Shown: positions 1-12,500 of the stretch, piece after piece
Numbering within the stretch: the stretch's first letter is position 1
Layout: every line of letters begins with the position of its first letter
Source: Amoebophrya sp. AT5.2
Lineage: Eukaryota > Sar > Dinophyceae > Syndiniales > Amoebophryaceae
Length of the DNA stretch: 57,953 nucleotides
Reading direction: 5' to 3'
Assembly: GCA_005223375.1 (NCBI GenBank)
Contig: RXOD01003813.1
Span: 1-57,953, forward strand
Program-made: the position numbers and the translations under genes
The notes under the pieces: generated by a model
Told to the model about the DNA's origin: nothing
Database searches by the model: none
The model's input: the letters and a program-made list of their open reading frames with translations, nothing else

Positions 1-2
1 GG

Positions 3-598
3 CAGCTGCTGCAGAGTGCGGGCGAAGCGGCGGGAAGCAGGGAGCTGCTAAATACAGCGGCCGTGAAAATGATCGCGCTCGCAGAGGATTTAGAGGAGAT
101 GGAGGGTGGACTGCTGAGTGCAGCTGCTGGGGACGAGAGCGTGCTACAGGGAGTGGATGGCGTTGACTCGGCGTTCTACACGAGTGCGGCCGCAGGAATG
201 GCTCTGGGGAACGGCGTGGATGCGACAACATTTTTGCGTGCGCTGCTCGCGAGTGGCGGGGGCGGGGCCGGAGGCGCTAATGGCACCGAGCAAAACTATT
301 CGTACTTTCATCCGCTCACGTACTTGGACCTGCCGGCTTTTGTGCGGAACGAATCGGGGCGTCTGGTGCAGACGCCGTGCTTCCCCGAGCCGCACCCAAC
401 AACGTGCGTCGAGATAAACGAGTGCGAAGAGACCACAGAGCCGTGCGGACCGTACGAATTTGGAAATGTGTGCACAGACCAAATAAACGACTACGCGTGC
501 TCGTGCGGGAATCCTTTTCGGGCTGCGGGATTGCCGCCAAACCCCTGCGGAGACGATCGCATCGGATTTGAAAACGAAAACAACTGCACCTGGAACAG
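3..598 (+). CDS. Exon 1 (5' incomplete): Ser/Gly-rich stretch and first EGF-like domains
   Basis: The frame is open to the left edge, so the start codon and any signal peptide lie upstream. The GTG at 63 and the ATG at 69 have no visible reason to be starts. The translation has a Gly-rich linker with sequons near 285-360. A calcium-binding EGF-like domain follows (V-E-I-N-E-C at 408-425, then a C-x-C pair), and then the start of a second EGF (N-N-C-T-W). The exon ends at 598 in CAG|GTATGG, a good donor, leaving two bases (AG) of an Arg codon that exon 2 completes. Confidence 0.7.
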
Positions 599-3500
599 GT
601 ATGGAGGGGTTTGCTTTCGTTTACTATCGTGACGGCCGCCGTTTGATTTTCTTTTTGTTGTCGTTGTCAACTTCGGGAGGGTATGCAGGCGCGCGCAGCT
701 TCCTTTCCCCGTGTATGCGTAGCATCTGCGAGCGCTTTTTGCGCATTTCCGAGAACAGCACGCGCCAGGGCTCCGAGTCCATGTCTGCGGTCTTGATGTT
801 GGACATGACGAGGGTAGATGTCTTCAGCGTGTCCGTGTACATCAACAGAGCGCGCGCGCAGGTCTCGTGGTTAGCAAGTTGGTCGGGGACGATGCGCGGG
901 CGCTGCGTCTGGTACGCCAACGAATGCGGGCGCTTTGCGCGCGCATTTCACCGTCCCCAGAATGTTTCCCCTCGGGTCCGCAAACTGATAAACCTTCACC
1001 CCGGGCCCAACCACCGCCCCCAGGGCTCCGGCTGCCAGTCCGCTGCCCTGATCTGTTATGTTTTTTACTTAGTTCACAAAAGAAGGGGGCTGGGGGTCCC
1101 CCGGTCGGGCGCTCGCGAGCTTGGAGGCGGTGGCGTCCACCGACCGGGAGCACGGTCATGCGCTTGATCTAGAACTCGCCACACTCGCGCGGCAAGCGCA
1201 GCACGTCGCGGCTGGGCATCTTCCGAACTGCGGGCGCTGGCGATTTTGCAAGTATCTATGGCCATGCAGTGGAGTGCCGCGCGCGTCTTCTGCTGCTCTG
1301 CAGTGTGTGGAGCCCTTGCGCTGGCGTTATCTTCTTCGCCGCTTTTCACCATGCGCGGCATCTCCGGGACTGGCTTTTTTTGCTGCGGTGTAGTCTCGTT
1401 TATTTTTCTTCTTCGTGTCCCCCTGCTGTTTGAGGCGGGGGCTGCACCGCAGGCACAGCAGCCCCGTGTCGGTCGAGTTCTTACTTTCCCTCCGCTTCTT
1501 TTTCGGAGTTTTTCTTTTTTTTGGCATCTTCCTTGATTTTGTATGTTGTCGATGGCTGCATCCGCCAGGCGGCCGGTCCACTTCTCGAGGGCTCTCGGTC
1601 GCCTCCGCCCGAGCGTCTGCGCGCTTGCCGTCCAGTACCGTAGGGCAGGCTCTCACCAGCGCGACCATGGACCATGGCCGTGCTTAATTGTAATTCGAAG
1701 CGCCGGCCAGCTAGTAGCTCAGCAGCTGCTGCCGCTCCCGCTGCTTCCTCTTTTACCGCGCGCGCAAGAGGTGCGGCAGCAGGTGGCTGGTGGCAAGAAT
1801 TAGCCACCAGCCATCTGCTGCCCATCTGCAGCCGAAATTGTTCGCGCGCTCCTTCATGCTCTGGCCCTTGTTTTGGATTGGCACGACCATGGCAAAGCCA
1901 AAGCGTGCGAATTTTCCTTCCGAGTGGTCGTAGGACGCGGGGGGGTCCTCGTTGGTCGTGGTCGCCGTCTATGACCGGTCCTCGTTGGTCGTGTGTGATG
2001 TTTCGGCAGGGTGTACTGCAGGCGGTCGCGTTGCGGTCTGCTGTCCGCCGGCTGTTCCGCCTTAGTGGTCCCGTTTTTGATAGCCTCGACATGGCCATCG
2101 CCGTAAACCACAGCTGCTGCTGGGGGGCCGCACCCGGTGCCAATAAGCATCGGCTGTACTAGTGCGCTCTCTTTCACTTCAGCAAAGCCCTCCTCTGGTA
2201 GCCATTTCTGAATTTTTACAGCTTGGACGCAGACCCCGGAATGATACAGCACTTTTGCAAATTGGTTGAGGCTGATCGCCCCGCGCCGGAGTATCTGGCG
2301 TTGCTGCTCCGCTTCCGGTATGGCGCTGCATATTGTTTCCGAGAATTGCACCTCGTCCGTGATGGCGAGGATGCTCCGTAGGGCCACTGATCCACAGCGT
2401 TCTGCTTTGGAGCGCGGCACCGTTCTCACCTTCGTCAGGCCCTTCACAGGGCGTCACTCCGTTCGTTCACAGGGCGTCACTCCTGTCGTTCTCGGCGCCT
2501 AGAAGTTTGCTACCCGGCCCGCGGCACAGTCTGATGTCTCGGCAGTCTTCTTCCAGCAACGCGCTCGGGTCCATCGTGCGGGAGCTCGGCTCCACCAGCA
2601 CAGAGCGGGGCAGCTCGCGCGCGGGGTTGCTGAGGTTTACCTGCAGGAATTCGTGGGGGAAGAGGGGCTGCTGTGTCGCGTACTGCCACCGCCACTGCCA
2701 GTGGATGAGGCCAGCAGCGGCGACTGACGCCCAAGCTGCTTTTTCGGCGAATTGCAGCTCCTTTTCGGCCGAGTTGTCGTCCTGCTGGGTGGTCGTTCGC
2801 TCCCGTTTTGCAGCTACGAACGACTGGATTGCTCTTTTCCTCGCTGGCGCCGTTGGTTTCCCGGTGGCAGTTCCGTTCCTTGGAGTGGAAGCGTGCGCTT
2901 CCTCCTCCCTCAGCTTCCGCAGCCATCTAGAGTTCGTTACCGCCGTTTTCTTGCCCTCGCTTCGTTCTGCCGCATTCTCGCCGCGGAGTCTTACCGTGGG
3001 TCGCCGTACTCGCAGTCGCGCCCGTGGTCGCGCAGAAGCTGCGTCAGCCATGCTGTCGTCGCTGGGTTTCGCTCCGCCGAGGTTTCGCGCTGCCGCATTC
3101 GCTCCGCCGGAGTTTCGCACCTCCACGCTGCCTGCCGACCAATGGCACCTCCGCGCTGCCGCCTTTCTGCAGTTCCGTGCTCGCTGGGTCAACTGTGTTG
3201 TTGGGCCTACGCCGAACGACCGCACTACGGTGGGACTGGCCTTCGGACGTCTCCATAGTAGCATCGTCGAAGTGTCGGGTTTAGTCGTGCGGCGGATCCA
3301 GGAAGGGAAGGCTGGGCGCCGTCCTTGTATCGGCGCGCCATGACGCGGCAAAACTCCGCCTCGCGCGACAGCTGACTTCGTTGCGTCGCTTCCGTCCTCC
3401 GACAGCTGCGGAGCTGAGACGTCGCTGACATTTTGGTTTCGGGGATCCCGTCGCCCCGGCTTACGTCGTCCCCGCCTTCTGCGAAGAGTGGTTTTGGGAG

Positions 3501-6500
3501 GGCGCTGCCCTCACTCGTGTTTTCGTTCTGCTCCGCCGCAGGAATCGCCGTATTCTCTACGCGGGTGTCGCTACCCGCGATTGTCGCTGCCGTTTCCTGG
3601 AAGAGCGTCCGGCACAGGTTTCGCGGAGGCAGAAGCATGGGGCTGGGTGAAAGCGAGAGCGCCTCCCCTGCGCATGCCGTGCGTGCCCCACGAACTTCGA
3701 AACAGGAGGCGAGGCGCGATCGCATACGTAGGCGAAGCTCCGTACTTGTCCCGATGCTGTGACGAAGCCCCGTCATTGTCCTGACGCTGTTGGCAGTGGC
3801 GCTGCTATTATTTTCGGCGGTAGACTTTTTATTTTCGCCGGCGTGCGGACGTATAGTTGGTCTTTCACGGCTATTATATACCGGTCGCGGTGCGCGTGCG
3901 CAACTCGTCCTGTAGCCCACTCGGGTGCGAGTCCGTCGAAGCCAAATCGACTCCGGATATGAATTACTACTAGCTCGCCCTTTCCGGTCCCCGTCTGCAA
4001 GTACTCCGGCACGCGGACGAAGAGCCCGGGCGCGCTGTCCCTGTCCCTCGTGGTCTTTCTATCTTTGAGGGCGGGCGTCTCTCTTGCGGCGACGTTGTGG
4101 CCTTGGGGGTGTGCGCGTGGGCGGACCATCGTGCGCGCCATGATTATCGGCGAACGCTTTGCCATTGTCGTAGCTGTCGCGAAGGTTCTTCAGTTGCTTG
4201 GGCTACAGTATGGCGGCTTTTTGCTTGGCAGCGTCTCCCTCAGGATACGCATCTGGGCCGTTTTTCTCGACTGTATCTTGCGCGTTCTCCCTCGCCTCCC
4301 CTCGGATGCGGACTCTCGCGCGACGTGACCGCAGAAGTATAGCAATGCCCTGGGTCCGCTCCGCTTTTGACTGCGCGAGGGTCTCGCTGTTGTGGAGGCG
4401 GACGTCCTTGAGACTCTCCTTCCTGGCACTCTTCTCCATCTTCGGGCTCGCCTTGACCCCGAGCGCCGTCCGACAGCGCCCTTATTTGTCCCCTTCTCGA
4501 CATTCCTCCTTATTGGTGCCGAAGCCTCCCGGCGTCGGCCGGGGTATGGGCAGCCGCGCCATCGTTTCACTTTCCCGCATGCGACGCGGAGCCTCTCCGG
4601 CCCGTAAAGATTAGGGCGCCCGTAGTCCATGCATGCCAGGCAAAGGGTTCCCCTAATCCGTGCGGCATGAATTGCGGAACCGCTTGGGCGGCGCCCTTAA
4701 TCCATGCCCGTTGCCAGGGTGTCCATTTGTTCGAAGGGCAAGGGGCCCGCATCGTCGCGGCGTGGCCGTCTTCGGCTCCTGGTGCGTCGATATTTTTTGG
4801 AGCTTTTTCCCGGTGTTTTTCTTCTCCGCCTCGCGAAATTTCGCGCCCCTTCGCCGCCCCTCTCCGCTTGTTTCCTCCAGCGACATCCTGTGGGTATTTA
4901 AATTTATCACGGCAGCCGCCGACCCGCCCACGACTCGACGAAATCCCTCCCGCGCCGAGACTGATTGCGCCAGCTGGGGCTTGCTTGGATGCATTGCGCG
5001 ACGCACTTGATGCGTGGCGAGTTCGAGCATGCTGCTGGACGTTGCGCGCGTGTCTCTGTCTTCCGGCTCCGCCTCCGATCGCTCCCGGGCGGGCCGGCGA
5101 TCGGCCGCAGCCGCTCTGCTCGATCTGCGCCCGCGAAAGTCTTCCACTTGCGGGCGACAGGGTGATACTCTTCCCCGTGGGGTGCTCTTCATTGCTAGCG
5201 GCCGCACCTCCTTGCTTCTTGCGCCGCGCGCACTCACGGCGAGCCCGCGCCGTTCCGTATCCAGAGACAGACGAAGGCTGACGCCAGCCTGTCGCTGGCG
5301 GCGGGCGCCCCTCCCGTGGCATGGTCTCCCGTATCCAATTCCCGCAGCGCTCGCAGGTTGCCCAGTTTTGGAGGTGGGGCGTGCCCGAAGGCTTGTCCCA
5401 AGGGCTTGCCCCATAGGGTTGCGAGGCAGGTCGCGCGCAAGGGCTGTGGGCTTGATAGGCGCCGGGGGCGAAAGGCTTGCCAAGTTTGAGGCCGATCAAT
5501 TTCGGCCGGCCCTCGTTTTGTTTCTTTCGGCATTTGATGGGTTCGCGGATAAGAACCAACCAGGCTACTTGAGCTGTGTTGCGCCCCATTTTCCTGGCGA
5601 ACATGCAGAGGAAAAGACAAAGACACCCAGACAGGGGGAGTGAGCCGTCTCCGACACATACTCACACACAAGCAAACAAAACCAAAACAGGGGCGCTGGC
5701 GCATATCAGTGCGAGTGCGACGACGGCTACCGTGCTGTCGCGCACCCGTCTACGGGGCATCCGTATTGCGCGGACGTCGACGACTGTGTGGGCAATCCGT
5801 GCAGCCCAGACACGAGCAACCGTTGCGAGGACAGATACCGGACGCACGAATGTTTTTGCGCCACGGGCTACAACTACGCGACGAACTTGGCTACCCAGAA
5901 GCCCGAGTGCGTCGAGACTTTGCGCGACTCGTGCGGATGGGCGTCCTTTGTGGAGACACGTTTCACAGACTGTGGAGAAGCGGACTCGTTTGCACTAGAA
6001 TACCGCCAGCACCTAGGGCAGTTGCAACCCCCGACCCCACTAGCCGACCTTATTGGAAGTGGGGCGCCAGAGTCACCTTCTTCGGGGTCTGCAGCTCACG
6101 CTGCGGATGGTCAAGCACTTAGCGCCGTGAATCTGCCGCAGCACCAGGGACCGCAGGGCAGCCACAACTCTTCGGCTTTGGCGGCTACGCCCGCCTCTAC
6201 TTCATCTGCGCTGCTCGCAATCCGCGGCTACCAGTCCCCGCTCGACCGCTCTTTCGCGATTCGGGCCGAGCTCGTGACTAGCGACCCCGACTTCGCGTTC
6301 GCCACGCAGCCGCGACAAGCCGCCTGCCGCCGCCGCGGCACCAACCCGGACACGGTGTACCCGCACAGCCGTCCGCCGCCCTACTTAACCCCGCAGCAGG
6401 TGACTGCAAGTCGGCACGCGACGCTGGAGACGCACAACCAGTATCCCGCCTCCAGCGTTCTGATCGAACGCGTGTGGAACCGGGAGAACTGCAGTCCGCC

Positions 6501-9500
6501 GAACGTTCCGCCGACGCACCAGACCTTCTGCATCCGCGACCTGGAACAGATGTACGGCGTGGAGTTCTGCGGCAAGCAGCGCGAATTCGGCAACGTGTTT
6601 CGGGTCTGCTGGGACTACGCCAACGACGAGATCGACCTCGGCTTCGGAAACGGGCGCCAGGTGGACTACGACGTCTTCATCTACAGCGCAGCCTGGCTCG
6701 CGTGGAACGCGTCGGGGAATAGAACGAACACTACAGCATCTACCGCATCTTCGAACGCGTCTGCGAACGGGTCCGCGGGGAACCACAACGCTACGGCGCC
6801 GGGGCTGAACGGCTCGGCCACGTACCGCCACCGCTTCGCGGGCAGCGACGAACAGGACGGGGACGAAAACGCAGAACCGGCGATGTTTTCCTCGAGCCAA
6901 ACCGTCCGCCGCCCGTACGACAGGATCGTGCTGCGGACCCCCAGCCACTGTGAGATGACGTGCTGGCAGGACAACCTGGTGCGCGGCTTCCACGAGTGTG
7001 CGAAGATCGTGGAAATACAAGAGCACCTGCAGACGAATGTGGCCTTCAACGGGTTAGCACTGAAGAACTCGCGGAGAGCGTGCTGGCGGTGGGACGCAGG
7101 GAAAAATGCGGTAGCGTTCCAAAACTACGAAGGAGCTAGCGTAGGAAGTGGTGCCCCAGAGGACAATCTAAAAACTTTGTTGAACTCCTACCCCCATCCT
7201 GATCCTGTTGCGGGAAGCTCCTACAGCGTTTCGAGTGCCTTTATGCAGACGGGGCGCGAGCCGCTGCCGACTATTCCGCCAGGCGTGCACGTCCAAGCGG
7301 CGAATGCCGAGGTAGATCCGTACATGCCGAGTTACTTGAGAAACGACCACGCAATTCCTGACGCAGACTTCATTGTCGCGACGGACGCGGTTCCGTGTCT
7401 GCCGTTTTTGCGAGAAGAGGTGATGAGGGCGACGGAAAGATTCGGCGCAGCGGTGCGGGAGGAAATGGAAGATGGTGGTGTAGTGGCTGCACGGCGGAAG
7501 CTTACCCACGAGTGGTGGTGGACGCTCTTTCCTTATGATGCGTCGTCCGGAAACCTGCCATGGTGGTGGTGGATTTGGATGTTTTCCGGCCATGGTGGCG
7601 GGAGTATGAACGGCACTAACTCTTCCGCCATAAACGGCAGCAATGCGTCGTCCGAAAACCAAAGCGCCACGTGGGCGCAAGGGAGCAATGGCACGAACGA
7701 ATCTGGCGCGATGAGCGCCGCGCACGAGCATGCGCACGGAGGGGCAGCGTCAGTCAGTCACACGTTTGCGGCGTACTTTTACGCGGGGTTGGTGGGCGCA
7801 GCGCGGAACGCACTTGAGAACTCCACGTTGCACATGCCTGCAGCGCAGCGGGAGAACGTGACATTCTCAATGGAAGCCTTTGTCGATGCGTATGTCGAGT
7901 TCGCCTACGATTTTGCAGAGCTGACCGAGTTTTTTCGCCACAGCGAGAAACTCATGGGTGGCAGCTGCTGGATAGAGTCGTCGTCGGCGCAAAGTGCGGG
8001 GTCAGCGTTTCCTGGTCGGATTGGGCCCGGTAGTTCTCCGGAAATGGTGGAGCGGTTTCTGGCCTTCTTTTTGCAGAGAGTGAACGCGTCGGCGGCAGTC
8101 GCCCCAAGTGCTGCTGCCGCATCGTCGGGGACAAGTGGGTCCGGGAGCAACCACAGCGCGGATAGCTCGAATTCCACGTCTGTGGAGCAAGCAACCGGCC
8201 AGACGCCAGACTCTTCGAAGCGGCTGATGTTTTACGGCACCCACACATCCGTCAACAGCACCTGCCGAACCTACAACCCGCCAGCGACATCACCAGCTGC
8301 GTTGCCCACTACGGTCGCAACCAGCAACTGTCACTGCGACAGTATCTGTTTTTCGGCGCGACATCGCGACTGCTGCCTCTCGTGTTGGCCGAGCGAGGGC
8401 GCGGATGGCTGCGGCTGGGGCGCGCGCTTGATGGACCGGTTCGGGGACTGCTCCTACTCGCAGGAGCAGCAAATCGATGCGCAGTTGGCGCTGATGAGCC
8501 GAGGTACCACGGACAGAGAAAGGGTGGAGGGATGCACACCAAGGGTTGGAAAGAAGATGTGCGGCCTGGACGTGCAGTCCAGGTACAGCGAGGCGGTCGT
8601 GAATGGCGTCCGCGTGATCCGGACCAACGGCGTTCCGAACCACGGCTTCGGGGATTTTGCGACCACGACGGCTGCTGGTTTTTTTCCCGTGTGCGAGCAC
8701 CCGGTGGAAATCAGGGTCCCGGCCGCGCCCACGTTGCGATTTCCGAGTGCTGGGGCAGCCGGTAAACTCGGCGCGAACTCTACTTCGAGCAATGGCACAG
8801 GCGGCGCGCCGAACAGTTCGGCTGCAGCCAATGCAACAGCAGCTACGGACTCAGGAGATCCGACAACGCCGACGGGCGAGGACGAGATAATTGGCGTTCT
8901 GCGAACGGGCGCGTTCCTGTTCAGCCACCTTACTTCCACTCGGCCTACCGAAAACAACGTCGCCGATTTCCAACACGCTGAAAACAAGCTCTTCGACTCC
9001 TGCAAAGGCCACGCCGACGACAAATGCCGCTACCACATGCACAGCGTCGTGGCGAACGATAGCTGTTCGGCGGGCTGTAACTACACAGAATGCTCGTTGA
9101 TCGGGTATCTGTTAGACGGCATTCCCCTCTACTCGCCGTGCCCGCAGCTGCAGTCCTGCTACCGCCCGAAGATGCGGCCCAACAGAACCATGTATCCGAA
9201 TGTGACGGCGGGGGCGCCGTTTTCGGGAGCGGCGGCAGCGATTCCGCCGGAGCGCTACGCGTTCTACGACGACGATGACGGCACGAGAACGGTGCTCGGA
9301 GACGACAGCAGCGATTTCGAGTACCTAAATGAGTGGGCGTTTTTACGAAGAGGGCTCTCTGGGCACAATGCTGGCGGTGGCATGAACGCGACGAATGGAA
9401 GCAACGGCACGAACGGCACGGATAATGGCACGGCCGCGCCGAACAATGGAACAGAAGCCCATTCAGGGTTCTTCGCGGACCAGGCGAACAGAACGAACGA

Positions 9501-12500
9501 CTCGAACACGACTCAATTTTTTGCCGACGGCGAAGGAGAAGATGTGAACGACACGAATGGCACAAACGCGAGCTCCGGGGACGCCTCAGGGACTACAGGT
9601 GCGTCTTCTGGACCGCAGATGACGAAGTGTCTCCTGGATGAGTTGAATGGATTCGATTTCACGGGACAGGGGATTGTGGATCCCACAACGGGCGAGAACA
9701 TCACGGGCTACGCGTACGTGATGACGAGCGCGTATCCGTACGTCCCGACCCGGTTTCGCGCGGCGCCAGTGAAAGTGCAGCCGTTGGCGGTAGCGAGCGA
9801 CATTCCGCTGAACGACCCGGGAGGAATTGCTGCGGCCAGTAGCGGGGGTTTCAGCAGCTTGGCGCAGTGCAGCGAGAACGGCACAACTTCAAGCGGTCAG
9901 ACCGCGGCCTCGGCCGCCTACGATGAAGACCTCGACGCAGTGAACAACACGAACGCTTCCAACGGAAGCGCGAATGCGTCGGCGTCTTTATCTGCATCCG
10001 CCGACCAGCAACCGTCTTGCTTCAGCCGCGTGTGCGGCGGTCGCCCAGCACCAACCGAGCGCAGAATCGCCACGGGGTCGTTGGATCGCCCGTGTTACGT
10101 CTCGTCCGATGCGGTGACGGCGAGCGATCCGTTGACGGTGGTGATTGCGAACATCCCGTTTGTGACGCCGGCGCCCGCGGTTCCGGAAAGTAACGCGACA
10201 AACGCGACCACGGATGTAGCCGCGACAGCCGCTCCGCCACTCGCATTTATTTTCGACGAGGGAATATTAAACGGCACGAACTTGACGAACGGCTCGAGCT
10301 TGTTCGACGACGACGATGCGTTTTTTGGATCCTTCCTGAACGGAACGAACGGCAGCAACGGGAGCAATGCGAGCGTCTTCGACGACGCTTCCGTGAATGG
10401 CACGAACATGTCCGCCGGGATGAACGGGTCGAACGCGTCGCATCTTCTGCGACGCAGGCGGCGACGGAACCTGCAGAACTTCGACGAGGTGGGCGACTAC
10501 TTTGGTCTGGCAAACGACGACTACTACTTCGCCCGGTTGCTCACGGCTAGCGATGATGGAAGTGGCAATGACACTACTGCAACGAACGCAACGGGCGTAG
10601 CCAGCAGTTCCTCATCTTCTGGAGCTGTTGCTAGTACTACAACCACGCAGCTGCACGCCTGTCCAGCGAACCAGTTCTGCAGCAACCATTTCGAGAGCCT
10701 CTACCCCATGATCGACCGGTGCGACCGGGGGACTCTGAAGTCGAATTTCTCCACGTGCTACACGCCGATCTCCAACTACGAGGTCACGTTCGTAGCCGCG
10801 GACGCGAACCGAACCACGACGAGGAGGCCGAGCGTGCGGGTGGAGTCGCCGTTCAACTGCACGGCGCCCTGCTGGAAGGATTTGATCGTGCGCGGCTACC
10901 CGCACTGCGACAATTCGGCTGCAGGTAGTCGTCGTTCACCCGGAGGTTCTGCTGGTAGTTCCGGAAGCAGCAGATTCACGACCGGCCCTCGCGGGTACAT
11001 GTCGGAGAACGGGTTTGACCACTTCCTACCCTTCTGCTGGGTGCACGGTTTGAAGAACGAGGAGATTTTGTTCCGGCACATCCACGCGTACAACAACTTT
11101 CGCCACTTCGACGGCTACTACGATGGCTGGACAGCAGAGAGTGCGGCTGGTGGAGCGATTAGCGGCGCGACGGGCGGCGACGGAAACTCCTCGCGCAATG
11201 CGAGTTCGGGAAGCAATGTAACGACGTCGACGAGGACGAACACTTCTTCCGGAAGCAGTGGCGCCGTTGTTCCCGGGACGATAACCGACGCCTTCCTGCA
11301 GGTCGTGCAAAATTCGTCCTTTCATCTCCAGCGGATGTTCGGAGACGGGAACATTCCAGCTTGTGAGACGGAGGTGTCGTACGAACAAGTGAGCGTTTGC
11401 TCGCACGACATGGGAGGAAATGCGAGTGGGGCTTTTGCGGCGTTGGTGGCGGAGTACGATGTAGTTCAGACGACTGAGAACGGCACTGCGCCTGTTGGGA
11501 CGACAACAAGTCAAACAATTGGCAATGCAAGCAACACAACGTCGAACGCAAATGCGGATGCTGGCAACGCCATGCCTTCATTTGCCGTCGGGGATACGTA
11601 CTTCCTTCGTTCGAGCAATCGAAGTACGCCAGAAATCGTGATCCGGTGCGAGGTAACGCGCATGGCACAGGTGCCAGACGGTGAAGATTGTGGGTCTTCA
11701 ACCTCATGCACGCCTCGTTTCCGCCATGTGCCCGTGCACTGCTGCCACCCGATGCGACCGGTGTTGAAGCCAAAAACGAACCTCTACCATGTCTGCTACC
11801 ATGTGGAACGCCATGCGGAGATTCAAAAAGCGCTCGAGAACATGCATCATCCGGCGGATTTGCCGTTGCTTCCAGAGTTCCTAGGCGAGCCGGCGACTGC
11901 TGGAGGTGCGGCGCAGCAAGGAGGCAGCGGAACGAACGGAACTGGAATGAACGGGACGGGCAACGCTCGCCTCCTCCTCGCCTCCTCGTCGGCGGGAGTC
12001 GATTTTTCGCCCGTGCCGTTCTCCTCCTCCTCCGCCGACAACGACATCAAATTGCTGCACCTCCAGAACCCGTTTGTTCAAGAAACGCTGTTGTCGCAGC
12101 CGCAGACGACTAGAGCTAGATCTCTGTCTCATTATCCCGGAAACTCTCACATCTATCCAGCTGGGGGCAAAATTTGCGCAGATGGTGGGAATCCCGGTGT
12201 GAATCACTGCCTCGTCGAGCACTGCAACCACACGGCTTCTTCCACTGGCTGTCTGCACGACGATGGTAACTGGCGGACTCCACAGTGGACGCACGATGAT
12301 GACTGCTGCTCGGGGCCAGGCAAAGGCAGGTGCAAACCCGGGTACACGCACGTGCCTTTGCCTTACGATCACACCTCGACATGCTGGATGGCGCGACACG
12401 CTGCGTACACAACGTGCTGCTATAATATGACAGAAGTGCTGTTGCTGACGTCAGCAAACGCCTTAGCAGGAAATGCAACTGGCCACGGCAACGCGACGTC

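Larger units (their letters stand above)
599..5690 (+). other. Intron 1 (about 5.1 kb, GT-AG)
   Basis: The donor is CAG|GTATGG at 599. The acceptor is AAAACAG|GG ending at 5690, after a C/A-rich rather than strongly pyrimidine-rich stretch. The + strand is broken by stops in all frames. The 6-mer AACAGG occurs at both junctions (594-599 and 5686-5691), but this may only be splice consensus. The first half contains antisense coding-like fragments listed separately; roughly 4200-5690 is GC-rich sequence in which I recognise nothing. Confidence 0.7.
411..5910 (+). other. Three EGF-like domains, the second split by intron 1
   Basis: EGF-like 1 is at about 411-557, with the calcium-binding opening E-I-N-E-C. 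EGF-like 2 starts at about 567, is interrupted by intron 1, and resumes at 5691 with G-A-Y-Q-C-E-C-D-D-G-Y, the classic C-x-C...G-Y end of an EGF. EGF-like 3 runs 5770-5910 and opens with the calcium-type D-V-D-D-C. The clean rejoining of EGF 2 is the strongest evidence for the intron 1 splice sites. Immediately after, at 5932-5973, a C-x-W...F-x2-C piece resembles the tail of the SMB-like knots found downstream. Confidence 0.75.

Noticed and set aside
599..660. Terminal inverted repeats at the ends of intron 1
   Set aside because: GTTTGCTT near 610 has an inverse near the acceptor and a few further bases match, but the match is too weak to call.
3773..4165. A 130-codon antisense frame in intron 1
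   Set aside because: It reads fairly naturally, but it runs across the TATA-like sequence, has no recognisable family and no link in frame to neighbouring fragments. I left it out of the annotation.
4567..5604. A 345-codon antisense frame in intron 1
   Set aside because: It is low in hydrophobic residues and rich in Arg/Ala/Gly/Pro, like chance frames in GC-rich DNA; unlike 625-3351 it does not read as globular protein.
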